Shown: piece after piece, positions 26,199 to 33,912 of the stretch
How positions within the stretch are numbered: position 1 is the stretch's first letter
Layout of the letters: every line of letters begins with the position of its first letter
Notes under the pieces: model-generated
Seen by the model: only the letters and a program-made list of their open reading frames with translations
Told to the model about the DNA's origin: nothing
Database searches by the model: none
Program-made: the position numbers and the translations under genes
Source of the DNA: JBGAKG01 sp044224495
Lineage (GTDB): Bacteria; Myxococcota_A; Polyangia; Polyangiales; Polyangiaceae
Length of the DNA: 64,000 nucleotides
Direction: 5' to 3'
Assembly: GCA_044224495.1 (NCBI GenBank)
Contig: JBGAKG010000017.1
Location: 62,001-126,000, forward strand

Positions 26199-26681
26199 CT
26201 ACGGCGAGCCGCACTTCACGACGGAGACGGTCCGAACGTCGAGCAGATCGGGGTCGAGCCTCGCGATCTCCGCCTCGAATTTCTCCCAGCCGTGGGTCCC
26301 GATGAAGTCGGCTTCCTCGTCGGTGATCGGAAAGAGCCACGCGAGGATGCACGTCCCGACGCTCAAGGAGATGCTTGCGAAGTCCGTCTCGAAATACTGG
26401 GGCATGGTTATGTAGAGCGCGCCCGAGCCGTAGGGGCCGAGCGCCACCGTCTCGCCGCAGAGCGGAGCACGATGGGACTGAAGGACGAGGCGCACGAAGC
26501 GATCGAGGAGGCCTCGCGCGGATTGCTCGAAGGCTGTGCCCCGACGCGCGAGCATGACCAGCTCCATGCGATAGGTCTTCGGGCCCTTCAACACGTGCGA
26601 GCTGAGCCCGAGGGTCGAGAAGGCAGCGCAGTTCCGAACGGGCGGCCAATTGGTCTCGATGATCTGCACCCCCTCCGTCAC
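26199..26681 (-). CDS. Suppressor-of-fused (SUFU) domain protein, 5' end frameshifted
   Basis: The intact frame gives 160 residues with the C-terminal SUFU signature CILAWLFPITDEEADFIG then THGWEKFEAEI and LLDVRTVSVV. SUFU proteins are found as immunity proteins beside polymorphic toxins. Similarity continues upstream of GTG 26681 (VLAHLEHHLGPIIRG), but that stretch has no usable start codon. A GTG at 26769 in another frame, preceded by GAGGG, encodes MSTALPKKDKG. Removing one G from the GGG run at 26738-26740 joins it to DAVLAHLEHHLG. The real gene is therefore probably 26199-26769 with one inserted base, which is either a genuine mutation or a sequencing error. It lies just downstream of the DUF6483-like gene. 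Confidence 0.75.
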   Translation of the reverse strand: MTEGVQIIETNWPPVRNCAAFSTLGLSSHVLKGPKTYRMELVMLARRGTAFEQSARGLLDRFVRLVLQSHRAPLCGETVALGPYGSGALYITMPQYFETDFASISLSVGTCILAWLFPITDEEADFIGTHGWEKFEAEIARLDPDLLDVRTVSVVKCGSP

Positions 26682-26776
26682 CGCCGAGCCCCGGATGATG
26701 GGACCCAGGTGGTGCTCGAGGTGAGCGAGGACGGCGTCCCTTGTCTTTCTTCGGGAGGGCCGTGCTCACGGCGCCC

Positions 26777-27088
26777 TCACCCGCGCACGGCGCGGGCGCG
26801 CGCGCGGAGGTCTTCGGCACGGCGGGTGTCGCCGCGAGCGGCGGCGATGTCGGCCTCGGCGTCGAGGAGCTGGGCGCCGTAGGTTCGCTTGGCGGGACCG
26901 AGCATGACGACGAGCGTCCCGTCGTCGAGGCGCGCGATGTCCTTCCGCCGAAGGCCGAGGCCGGTCCAGGCGCCGTCGAGCTGCTGTTCGGCTTCGTCGA
27001 ACTTCTTCTGGGCGGTGAAGCCGGCGATGGCGGCAAGGGCCTCGGCGATCTGGCGGATCATGCGCTCGAGGTAGTCACGGGTCTGCAT
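26777..27088 (-). CDS. Small helical protein, DUF6483-like
   Basis: A 103-residue helical protein that begins MQTRDYLERMIRQIAEALAA, a start resembling the DUF6483 family of uncharacterised Gram-positive and myxobacterial proteins. The middle reads KKFDEAEQQLDGAWTGLGL and the end is Arg/Ala-rich (GDTRRAEDLRARARAVRG). No catalytic residues. The stop overlaps the GAGGG ribosome binding site of the original SUFU start. Divergent from the small protein at 27114 with 25 bp between starts. Confidence 0.68.
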   Translation of the reverse strand: MQTRDYLERMIRQIAEALAAIAGFTAQKKFDEAEQQLDGAWTGLGLRRKDIARLDDGTLVVMLGPAKRTYGAQLLDAEADIAAARGDTRRAEDLRARARAVRG

Positions 27089-27113
27089 CGCCGACTCAGT
27101 GTAGTCTCGGGGG

Positions 27114-27371
27114 ATGGTGCCGGTGAAGGTCACGGTGGCGGTGGGGCGAAAGACGGTGGCACTCGAGAACGTGACGGATCCACGCATCCGGCGCGGGCTG
27201 GAGGATGCGGCCAAGAGCGTCGGCGGTGCGCTGGAAGGCGTGGTGTGCCCGATCCACAAGAAGGGCCCGACGGAGGTGAGGGTGCACTTCGATTCGGCCG
27301 GGAACGGGGACCTGAAGTACGAGTCGTGCTGCGAGATCCTCGGGAAGATGATCCAGACGAAGTTGGGGTGA
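27114..27371 (+). CDS. Small hypothetical protein with conserved Cys
   Basis: An 85-residue soluble protein: strand-rich N-terminus VPVKVTVAVGRKTVALENVT, then a helix with RIRRGLEDAAKSVGGALEG, CPIHKKGP, and ESCCEILGKMI at the end. The CPxH and CC residues might bind metal, which is speculative. ATG 27114 is preceded by GGGGG. One of the few plus-strand genes in this region. I do not recognise the family. Confidence 0.6.
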   Translation: MVPVKVTVAVGRKTVALENVTDPRIRRGLEDAAKSVGGALEGVVCPIHKKGPTEVRVHFDSAGNGDLKYESCCEILGKMIQTKLG

Positions 27372-27467
27372 GAATGGGGCGCCCAGCCTCGAGTCAGTCC
27401 TGGTCTGAAGCGTGCCTTCCCAAGAACGTCGCGCGCGAACACGTTGCTGGCCGTCCCCTTCCGCGAA

Positions 27468-28400
27468 TCACCGCGCGCATCGGATGCCCCACACGGGCTG
27501 GCCACAATCCGAACAGCCTTCACTCCGTCTCGCAGCCGCTATCTCGAGCTCCGGATCCATACTCATCCAATTTCCACCGCGAAGCACCTCGTGCACTCGG
27601 GCCGTATCGGTCTCGAAGCCAGGCGTCGTGAACTCGGAGAGACTTCCGCCCAGATCCAGAACGCCAAATTCGGACACGTCGTCAGCCGAGCTACCAACAG
27701 CACAGGGATGGCCCCCATGGCAGGCCAGCCCTTCCGGACAAATGACTCCCGTAGCGCCGCCCCAGCACACCCGCTGAGATGGCGCAGATGAGCCCCACGG
27801 GTACAGATTGCTCTTGGGACCCCTCGCGGCGTATTCCCACTCCTCTTCGCTCGGGAGCCGTTTCCCAGCCCACTCGCAAAAGTCGCGAGCCTGTTGGAAT
27901 GCGACACAATTGACGGGGAACGCACCGTACTTGGCTGGATCGACCGAAGTACAAAGGGATTGAGCGCCCGGGCACGACCTGACCGCAGGCGCGCATCGAC
28001 CCTTACGAACGCACTCCAAGTACTCGCCGACGGTAACCTCCGTACGGTCGATGAGAAACGGAGCGACGCGCGTACAGCGACTCAGGCTTAGATGCCGGTC
28101 GGAGTAATGGTTCCGAGGCAGTCCCGCTTGGAAAGAACCGCCTGGGATCGCGACCATCCCGATAGGCGCAGGGCCGGAGGCTGCCGGAGTCGTGATCGAG
28201 CCACATGGATCTGGCTCGCTGGACAAAGGATCGGGACCGCCATCGTTGCTGCTCGCCGAATGACCGTTGGAGCCATCCTGACCTCCAGCTCCGTTCGCCG
28301 AACGCGTCGCGGCCGCCGGCGACGCAGCGCACGCCCCCACCGACACGACGGCAACGGCAAAGAAGAGCACCGACCGCACCGTGAGTTCACGTCTGCTCAC
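27468..28400 (-). CDS. Formylglycine-generating-enzyme-like (SUMF1/FGE-sulfatase) lipoprotein
   Basis: A 310-residue secreted protein with signal and lipobox VSVGAC, then a Ser/Asn/Gly-rich linker. The domain is clear: MVAIPGGSFQAG, FLIDRTEVTVGEYLECV, PVNCVAFQQARDFCEWAGKR, LPSEEEWEYAARG, LYPWG, RGGNW and GIRCAR. In true formylglycine enzymes a Cys follows the GGSW motif; here the residues are MSMDPELE, so the oxidase activity is probably lost and the domain serves as a binding scaffold. GTG 28400 is chosen because GAGGT lies just upstream. Codon use is less GC-biased than in the flanking core genes. Confidence 0.82.
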   Translation of the reverse strand: MSRRELTVRSVLFFAVAVVSVGACAASPAAATRSANGAGGQDGSNGHSASSNDGGPDPLSSEPDPCGSITTPAASGPAPIGMVAIPGGSFQAGLPRNHYSDRHLSLSRCTRVAPFLIDRTEVTVGEYLECVRKGRCAPAVRSCPGAQSLCTSVDPAKYGAFPVNCVAFQQARDFCEWAGKRLPSEEEWEYAARGPKSNLYPWGSSAPSQRVCWGGATGVICPEGLACHGGHPCAVGSSADDVSEFGVLDLGGSLSEFTTPGFETDTARVHEVLRGGNWMSMDPELEIAAARRSEGCSDCGQPVWGIRCAR

Positions 28401-28621
28401 CGCGACCTCGCCGCACCGCTTGGAGGATAGGCTGAGGTGAGCTGACGTGCCGTACGTGCGCGAGCAGTGGTTCATGGGGCACAACGTCTCCGAAGACCTC
28501 GGAGTGCTTCGCGAGTCGGCCGACGTCGCCGCTCGCGCATCCACGGGACCACTTCGTTCTCCTATGTTCGATGGCATGGCGTCCGTATCCTCCGAACGGA
28601 AATGGAGGCACAATATGACGC

Positions 28622-29077
28622 TTAGCCTCTCCGCACCTCGTCATCGGATTCAGACGGCTGCCATATGGCTACTCCACAACCTGGAAGCGCCACCACGCGC
28701 ATCCCGCGTGGCCCGACCACCTCCCACGCCTCGACAGCGGGCGCACATGGAACCCGCAGCGCTCGGCCAGATTCAAACGACAGGGTGATAGTACCAGCTA
28801 CGTCGACCGTTGACGAACGCACCCTGTCTCGCAGGAGGCAAAGTGCTGGCCCAAAGGAGGCGGGGTCGCGCACGTCAAGCACGACGGTTGAGGAGCCGAA
28901 CATCAACTCCGCCGCCGCCTCCAATTGGATCGCCGCGGCCTCACCATCAATCTCAACTTCCAAGGAAAAGGCATAATCCAACACACATCGCGACACGCAT
29001 GCACCAGTAAGCGGAAGAACCCACCCGTCCGCGCACTTCAGAACAGACCTTTCAACCATTTGCATCTCCAGCGACAC
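28622..29077 (-). CDS. DUF6188 family protein
   Basis: A 151-residue soluble protein matching the DUF6188 pattern: WVLPLTGACVSRCVLDYAFS at the start, VVLDVRDPASFGPALCLL in the middle, then GTITLSFESGRALRVP and AWEVVGPRGMRVVALPGCG. Members occur as single small genes next to other immunity-type genes in Actinobacteria and myxobacteria. The biochemical role is not known. Unusually AT-rich codons for this genome. The 221 bp between this gene and the SUMF1-like gene show nothing recognisable. Confidence 0.75.
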   Translation of the reverse strand: MSLEMQMVERSVLKCADGWVLPLTGACVSRCVLDYAFSLEVEIDGEAAAIQLEAAAELMFGSSTVVLDVRDPASFGPALCLLRDRVRSSTVDVAGTITLSFESGRALRVPCAPAVEAWEVVGPRGMRVVALPGCGVAIWQPSESDDEVRRG

Positions 29078-29153
29078 AAGCTACACCCGCATCAGAGTCA
29101 CTCGGGCAGCTCAACTTCACCTTGATAGTCCAGGGGGATGTCTCCGAGGCCCA

Positions 29154-29843
29154 TCAGTCCGGCGACCCTGGTCGAAGGGTCGGCGCAGACCGACCTGGGA
29201 CGCTCAGCCCTACGCTCTCCATCGCCGAGACAATCGCATCGCTGGTTTGAGCAGCAATCCCGAACCACCCAATCCCGTTCGGATTGAAACCAACGAGCGC
29301 TTCGCCCACCACCCAAACCTTGCCGTGCGCCGAGCTCGCGAGCTCGTGACCGAGCCTACCAAGTCGTGCCTCCAGGTCGGACCACGACAGCGGATCGCCG
29401 AGCGGCGAGTTCTGCAACCCGAAGAACGGCGGCTCGCCATTCGACGTCTGCCAGACCGTCTGAAGCGCGAAGAACTCCGTGATCGACCCGAAGTCCGCAT
29501 CTGCCACCATCTCCGCGCCGTCGCCTTGGAGCGTGTACACCGGCGGATCGTCCGCAGCCAGATCGGACACGGCGACCGCCCACTCGCAGACCCCCTGCTC
29601 CTCCAGGTAGAACGTCACGAATCCCTCCCGAACGACGAGCTCCGACGGCGTGACCAGCTCATTCGTTCGACGATGCAAGTCGGCGTTGTTGCCGGTTCGC
29701 GCGTAGAGCAGCCGAAGCGCCGAGGGCAGCGCCCCCAACCTGCGCGCAGCCGCGTCGATCACCTGCTCGTCGACGGCGTCATCGACCCCGAACTCGCCGA
29801 AGACGACCTGGAGCTCGTCGAGCACTTCCGTCATCGCCGCCAT
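29154..29843 (-). CDS. SMI1/KNR4 (SUKH) family protein, probable immunity protein
   Basis: A 229-residue protein. The SUKH layout is visible: DAAARRLGALPSALRLLYAR then TGNNADLHRR, followed by SELVVREGFVTFYLEEQGVCEW and DDPPVYTLQ. SUKH proteins neutralise nuclease toxins of contact-dependent and secreted systems. ATG 29843 is chosen because GGAGGTGA lies 5 bp upstream, a perfect Shine-Dalgarno. No toxin gene is adjacent. The C-terminal 60 residues (AHGKVWVVGEALVGFNPNG) are an extension I do not recognise. Confidence 0.75.
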   Translation of the reverse strand: MAAMTEVLDELQVVFGEFGVDDAVDEQVIDAAARRLGALPSALRLLYARTGNNADLHRRTNELVTPSELVVREGFVTFYLEEQGVCEWAVAVSDLAADDPPVYTLQGDGAEMVADADFGSITEFFALQTVWQTSNGEPPFFGLQNSPLGDPLSWSDLEARLGRLGHELASSAHGKVWVVGEALVGFNPNGIGWFGIAAQTSDAIVSAMESVGLSVPGRSAPTLRPGSPD

Positions 29844-29929
29844 CGAATCACCTCCGTGGGACCGGAATGAACCGGGCGCCAACGCAGCCTACCCACTCCA
29901 TCGCCCGCCTCACAGGTTCCTGAAGCAGT

Positions 29930-30379
29930 TCAAGTGCCCCGCGCGGCCAGGCCTGGCGGCACGACGATGGCCGAGCCGATCGCGTCCGAGCGTACGAGAC
30001 CGTCGACCGTCTCGAACGCGTCGGCGCTGGCGAGGAGCTGGAAGTCCGCGCCAGCCGAGCGGTCCAACACGACCGCCCAAAGAGCGTTCGCAGCCACCAT
30101 CCGAGCAAAGAGCGCGCGCAACTCGATGGCGAGCTCCTCGCTGCGCCGACCGGCCATCCAGTCGTGAACGAGCGACTCTTCGAGCTCGAGACAGACCAGC
30201 GCACGCTCTCGAAGCGGGGCCGGCAGTCGCTTCTGCACGTGGGATGCGATGGGCACACGCCGGAGCACGCGATTGCCGTCGGTGCGATCGCCGTCGTCGA
30301 CATAGCGAGCCAGCCCGCCGCCAGACCTCGGGGCGAGCCAGGAGTCATCGGTCATGAGCAACTCGATGGACGTCGTCAT
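29930..30379 (-). CDS. Hypothetical small protein
   Basis: A 149-residue soluble protein. Visible segments are RALVCLELEESLVHDWMAGR, ALFARMVAANALWAVVLDR, then ADFQLLASADAFETVDGLVR and SAIVVPPGL. The alternation of amphipathic helices and strands suggests a compact alpha/beta fold. No signal peptide and no conserved motif known to me. By position it belongs to the immunity-like array. Confidence 0.55.
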   Translation of the reverse strand: MTTSIELLMTDDSWLAPRSGGGLARYVDDGDRTDGNRVLRRVPIASHVQKRLPAPLRERALVCLELEESLVHDWMAGRRSEELAIELRALFARMVAANALWAVVLDRSAGADFQLLASADAFETVDGLVRSDAIGSAIVVPPGLAARGT

Positions 30380-30419
30380 CGCTTCACTCGCCGAGGAGAC
30401 TCTCGCATGCGCACCGCCT

Positions 30420-30983
30420 TCACTCGAACCAGACGACCATGCGAACGTGGTCGACCCCGAAGCGGGACCCAGCGCAGCTCATGAGCTGCAAGAGCAAGGG
30501 GAATTCGTTGCACGCAAGAGCGTCGCTCCTGGACAGGACTTCTCTCGTGAACACTCGGTCGCCCAGTTTGACCGACCGAAACGGTGCTGCTTCGAGTGCC
30601 TGCCGAACCACGGCTGGGAGAGTGGTGGCCGACGGGGGTGACTTCCCGACCAGCTGACGCTCGCCAGAGCCGAGAACCACGTACTCGGAGACTCGCTCGT
30701 CGGGCGCTTCGGCGCGTTCGTCCCAGTTCACCGCGAGGAGCTCTCCCAGACCGACCCAGCTCTCGGAGAGGACCGGATAGTGCGCCCGCTGTTGTCGTGC
30801 GTTGTAGCTGAGGTCGCCAGGCAACCCGCGATCCGGAAACAGGGGCCGAAAGTGGCCCACGTTGTCCACGCCAAACAGACATCCCTGAAGGTCCATGTGC
30901 CGATTCAGAAGGTTCCCGATGTCGAGCAGTGTGTGCCACTCGTCACCGAGTCGATACTCGACGCAACCATACATGTAGGCCAT
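30420..30983 (-). CDS. Hypothetical protein, phage/actinobacterial-type family
   Basis: A 187-residue protein beginning MAYMYGCVEYRLGDEWHTL and containing FPDRGLPGDLSYNAR and a C-terminal DHVRMVVWFE. This order (a short N-terminal strand pair, an RGLPxDLS loop, a final VRVVxWFD strand) occurs in a family of uncharacterised proteins of phages and actinobacteria as I remember it. I cannot name the family. Start supported by AAGGA upstream of ATG 30983. Confidence 0.6.
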   Translation of the reverse strand: MAYMYGCVEYRLGDEWHTLLDIGNLLNRHMDLQGCLFGVDNVGHFRPLFPDRGLPGDLSYNARQQRAHYPVLSESWVGLGELLAVNWDERAEAPDERVSEYVVLGSGERQLVGKSPPSATTLPAVVRQALEAAPFRSVKLGDRVFTREVLSRSDALACNEFPLLLQLMSCAGSRFGVDHVRMVVWFE

Positions 30984-31092
30984 TCATGGGTCCTTCACAC
31001 TCGGTGACATCGACGAAGGTAGTCGCTCTCGAGCACCGCCTCCATCCCAAGTACGCAAGCGGGCCTCCTCGACGATTGCTGCCGCAAATAGC

Positions 31093-31482
31093 TCAGGCCT
31101 CTTCCGGCGCTTCTCCATAGCTACTGAAGGACGCCTCCCAACCCTCGGCGCCCACGTGCTCGGCGTACACGCCGTCGCTCAAGCTCGTCACGTCGACGCC
31201 TTCCACGGTGATGGCGACGCTGTTCGCCCCCTCGAGCTCGGAGATCGCGAACAGGAAGTCGTGGAGGCCTGCGTCGATACTGGTCCGCACCACGCGAAGA
31301 ACGAGCGCACGTTGAGCGGGCGTGAGCGTCGCGAGCTCCGCTTGAAGTCGGAGGAGCGACGGCGCGGCCCATTTGCCCGCGAGCGTGCGCTCGGCGTGCT
31401 CGATCGCTCGGTCGCGAAGATGGACCATCACGAACTGGCCGAACTTCCGAAGGAGCTCGCGCTTCTTGGACGCTTCCATCAT
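31093..31482 (-). CDS. Hypothetical helical protein
   Basis: A 129-residue protein. The first half is helical (KKRELLRKFGQFVMVHLRDR, RLQAELATLTPAQRALVLRV) and the second half ends with a strand-rich part, SVAITVEGVDVTSLSDGVYA then GWEASFSSY. GGAGGGAG lies just upstream of two successive ATG codons (31482 and 31479), which decides the start against the longer frame. The family is not recognised. It lies in the small-gene array. Confidence 0.62.
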   Translation of the reverse strand: MMEASKKRELLRKFGQFVMVHLRDRAIEHAERTLAGKWAAPSLLRLQAELATLTPAQRALVLRVVRTSIDAGLHDFLFAISELEGANSVAITVEGVDVTSLSDGVYAEHVGAEGWEASFSSYGEAPEEA

Positions 31483-31510
31483 CGTCTCCCTCCGGGCACC
31501 CATTCGCTCG

Positions 31511-31971
31511 TCAAGCCCACCAGCCCAGCGGCTTCCCCGTCGCGACATCGTAGACGTTCGCGTACTCCCACATCAGCCCGAGCTCCGCTTCGATGTGTTG
31601 CATGCACCGTTCGATCGGCGCGAAGTCGTTCTCGAGCAGCGGGAAGTTCGCGATGAGCAGCCTGTCTCGAAAGCCCCCGTCCATCGCACCGCCGGCCGCT
31701 TCGATCCGCGCGGTCACATCGTTCATCTTGGAGAGGTCGATCGATTCGTCGGAGAGGACCCACACGCAGACGAAGCCCGACCGCTTCAGGACGCGGAAGC
31801 CAGCAGCGCCGTCCGTCCGCTCGAAGACGTCCCCCGCCGCGAGCCCGTGAACAAACCCGGGCGAGTGAAGGAGTCGATACCGCCCGCCTCCGAGATCGAC
31901 CACTGGTCGAGAGACTCCGTACCACGCCGCAGCGGTTCGAGAATCGGCAGCGACAACTCGGTTGGATTCAT
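31511..31971 (-). CDS. DUF4265-like protein, probably frameshifted near its start
   Basis: The intact frame carries a DUF4265-type core: GGGRYRLLHSPGFVHGLAAGD then FRVLKRSGFVCVWVLS and ERCMQHIEAELGLMWEY. In that frame the first canonical start is GTG 31903, which would cut off the expected N-terminus. In another frame ATG 31971 gives MNPTELSLPILEPLRRGTES with better third-position GC. A GTESLW-type segment then leads naturally into the core if one base is missing at about 31890-31905. I therefore suspect a one-base deletion. The evidence is weaker than for the SUFU and 35547 cases. Confidence 0.5.
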
Positions 31972-32031
31972 CGAGATGAGTAACTCCGAACCTCGAACAT
32001 TCTGCTTCGCTCGTCCGAACGAAGGCAAGCG

Positions 32032-32271
32032 TCAGCTTCCGTACATCCCTCGCTCCACCTCGACGACGGGGCGTCCGTCCGAGCCGACCTGCACCCACAC
32101 GCGCGCATCGCCGATCTGCATCCACCACGTGCCGTGATCCATCTGCTCCAGGTGGAACCACGCGTCGATGACCACTTCGTCCAGTGTCCCCTCGCCCTCC
32201 TCCTCGACGACGCGTTCGGATGTCAGCGCACGGATGCGCCAGCGGACCTTCCTCGGTTCCTCCTCGGCCAT
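32032..32271 (-). CDS. Small beta-rich protein, paralogue of 33314-33601
   Basis: A 79-residue protein: MAEEEPRKVRWRIRAL, GEGTLDEVVIDAWFHLEQMD, then GTWWMQIGDARVWVQVGSD and VVEVERGMYG. It aligns along most of its length with the protein at 33314-33601 (GDGTFDELTVDGWLRIEQLE, VGDVRLTAEVG, VQRGAYA). The two are diverged copies separated by three other genes. This is typical of expansion in immunity gene arrays. No known name. Confidence 0.68.
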   Translation of the reverse strand: MAEEEPRKVRWRIRALTSERVVEEEGEGTLDEVVIDAWFHLEQMDHGTWWMQIGDARVWVQVGSDGRPVVEVERGMYGS

Positions 32272-32308
32272 TCGACTCCCGACGCGAAGCTCGCGCGTCG
32301 CCTGACGC

Positions 32309-32641
32309 TCAGCGCGAACGGGAGACCCGGCGCCAGGAGACCTGGTCGGTGTCGAGGAAATTCGGGGCGTCTTCGACCGCGAACGTGTCTTCACCGGACT
32401 GCTCGAACCACGAGCCCGGGCCGACGACGTCTCGGTACTCCTCGAACCGATCGACGGCCTCGTTCCCATCGGCGTTGAATTGGATGCAGTACGCAACGAA
32501 CTCCGCGAGCCGCTGCGCGAGGCGGCTCTCCGGCGCCATCCGAAGCGCCGTGTAGCGGCCGTACATGGTCGCGTCCGCTTCGAAGACGTCGACGACGGCC
32601 GCGACAGGCAATGCGCCAAAGAGAAGTGTGGATTCGGCCAT
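32309..32641 (-). CDS. Hypothetical small protein
   Basis: A 110-residue soluble protein. Segments: AVVDVFEADATMYGRYTALR, LAEFVAYCIQFNADGNEAVD, PGSWFEQSGED and NFLDTDQVSWRRV. The sequence looks like a genuine, slowly evolving small protein (high Trp/Tyr/Phe, no repeats), but I do not know its family. It lies between two other small genes on the same strand. Confidence 0.6.
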   Translation of the reverse strand: MAESTLLFGALPVAAVVDVFEADATMYGRYTALRMAPESRLAQRLAEFVAYCIQFNADGNEAVDRFEEYRDVVGPGSWFEQSGEDTFAVEDAPNFLDTDQVSWRRVSRSR

Positions 32642-32665
32642 GGGGCGAGCCTCGTTCGAGGTGTT

Positions 32666-32932
32666 TCAGCGAGGACGGGAGAGCAAGGCCCGGAGGCGAC
32701 GCACCTCCGCCACGAGGATGGGAACGTCCTGGCGCGCGCACGCGATGAAGTCGAGATCTTCGGGTGTGGCTCCCGACACTTCGAGGTCCGGCCCGCGCTC
32801 GCCGTCGCCGGTTCGGATGAAGTTAGACCCGCTCGTGAAATCTCTTCCTTCCACGAGCGAAACCCACGGGCCGCGGGTCGCACGCTCGCAGCGCGCCAGG
32901 ATTGCATCGAGAACTTGGTCCGTCACCTCCAT
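32666..32932 (-). CDS. Small phage-like protein (ATxGPW type)
   Basis: An 88-residue protein starting MEVTDQVLDAILARCERATR then GPWVS. It contains DFTSGSNFIRTG, LEVSGATPEDLDFIACARQD and an LVAEVRRLRALL helix. The ILxRxxxATxGPW start and the DxxFIAxAR...LLxEVRRLR end are shared with a family frequent in phages and actinobacteria. ATG 32932 follows AGGAGGGACCG, a strong ribosome binding site. An ATG at 32974 overlaps the upstream stop as ATGA and is the alternative. Function unknown. Confidence 0.65.
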   Translation of the reverse strand: MEVTDQVLDAILARCERATRGPWVSLVEGRDFTSGSNFIRTGDGERGPDLEVSGATPEDLDFIACARQDVPILVAEVRRLRALLSRPR

Positions 32933-32970
32933 CGGTCCCTCCTGGCCTCCGACCCAATGCACGGCTTCAC

Positions 32971-33330
32971 TCATGAACCGAACTCGATCATGTCCTCGAC
33001 GGCCTGGCGAAACCAATCCCAGAACGTGGCGAAGTTCCTTCGTTCCTCCCAACCCGGGTCGGCGAAGTCGTGCACGACGACCACGCGCGGCGTCCCATCG
33101 CGCGACCAGCACGCCACGTCGTCGCAGTCCTGACGCCGCGCGAAAGGGACCCACCGCTTCGTGGGGTATCGGCGCGCCAAGCCGTCGTGGAGCTCGCGCA
33201 GCCGTTCACCGCGGAGCACGTACCAGGGCTCGAGATCGAGGAGGCCGAGCCGCACGACCTTGAGGAACTCGGGCGGGTACGCGAAACCGTCGAGCAGATC
33301 TCTCCGTCGTTCGTCATGCTCCCGTACCAC
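32971..33330 (-). CDS. SMI1/KNR4 (SUKH) family protein
   Basis: A 119-residue member of the SUKH superfamily. The diagnostic order is FAYPPEFLKVVRLGLLDLEP, WYVLRGERLRELHDGL, WVPFARRQDCDDVACW, then VVVVHDFADPGWE and a C-terminal TFWDWFRQAVEDMI helix. Such proteins bind and inactivate toxins. The start is uncertain: GTG 33330 is used. It overlaps the end of the upstream small gene by 17 bp. Confidence 0.75.
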   Translation of the reverse strand: MVREHDERRRDLLDGFAYPPEFLKVVRLGLLDLEPWYVLRGERLRELHDGLARRYPTKRWVPFARRQDCDDVACWSRDGTPRVVVVHDFADPGWEERRNFATFWDWFRQAVEDMIEFGS

Positions 33331-33601
33331 CCCGCGCCGTGTGAACCGTCGTCGTACCACGCACGGGGGCATAAGCGCCGCGCTGGACGTTCACCGTGAC
33401 CGCGCCGTTCGGTCCGACCTCCGCCGTGAGACGAACGTCCCCGACGCGCAGCCAATAGAGCCCGGGCTCGAGTTGCTCGATCCGCAGCCAGCCATCCACC
33501 GTGAGCTCGTCGAACGTCCCGTCACCTGGCCGACGAACCTTTTCGCCGTCGACTTCACCCACGGTCTCCCAGTTGGAGTCGACGCTTGCATGATCGAACA
33601 T
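33314..33601 (-). CDS. Small beta-rich protein, paralogue of 32032-32271
   Basis: A 95-residue protein: NWETVGEVDGEKVRRPGDGT, FDELTVDGWLRIEQLEPGLY, GDVRLTAEVGPNG, VQRGAYA. Homologous to the 79-residue protein at 32032 and about 18 residues longer at the C-terminus, where it runs into the next gene. GGAGGTGA lies 3 bp before ATG 33601, which fixes the start. Function unknown. Confidence 0.7.
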   Translation of the reverse strand: MFDHASVDSNWETVGEVDGEKVRRPGDGTFDELTVDGWLRIEQLEPGLYWLRVGDVRLTAEVGPNGAVTVNVQRGAYAPVRGTTTVHTARGGTGA

Positions 33602-33621
33602 CGTCACCTCCAACCTGCGCA

Positions 33622-33912
33622 CTACACAGGTTCGCGAAGCCACCGCCCGTCCACCCAACGCACGCAGAAGCCGCTCGGGAGGTCCGCCAACTCGCTCAGC
33701 GACGCGGTCCGCGCCAAGACCTCGTCCAGACGGACGAGCATCAGCACACCCGACGCGTAGTCCTCCGTCGAACCGAAGAACTCCCAAACGGGTTCGCCGT
33801 CGTCACCCGTGCGATGGCTCACGTAGACGATGGGCTCCCCATCGCGCACGACGTACGAGTGCGTCACGACCGCGTAGTCCGCGGGAACGTTCCACCTCCA
33901 CGGCGCGCTCAT
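33622..33912 (-). CDS. DUF2185-like small protein
   Basis: A 96-residue protein: MSAPWRWNVPADYAVVTHSY, GEPIVYVSHRTGDDGEPVWE, GVLMLVRLDEVLARTASLSE, then LADLPSGFCVRW. The VSHxxDDGxWEF and LVxLxxVLARDxSLxELADLPxG motifs match a family of small proteins related to DUF2185, often found in immunity clusters. ATG 33912 overlaps the stop of the preceding gene (ATGA). Confidence 0.65.
   Translation of the reverse strand: MSAPWRWNVPADYAVVTHSYVVRDGEPIVYVSHRTGDDGEPVWEFFGSTEDYASGVLMLVRLDEVLARTASLSELADLPSGFCVRWVDGRWLREPV

Noticed and set aside
27468..28400. Active formylglycine-generating enzyme
   Set aside because: The domain is present, but the expected Cys after the GGxW motif is not visible.
28401..28621. 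A gene or RNA in the 221-bp gap
   Set aside because: Only short shadow frames without ribosome binding sites; no stable hairpin noticed.
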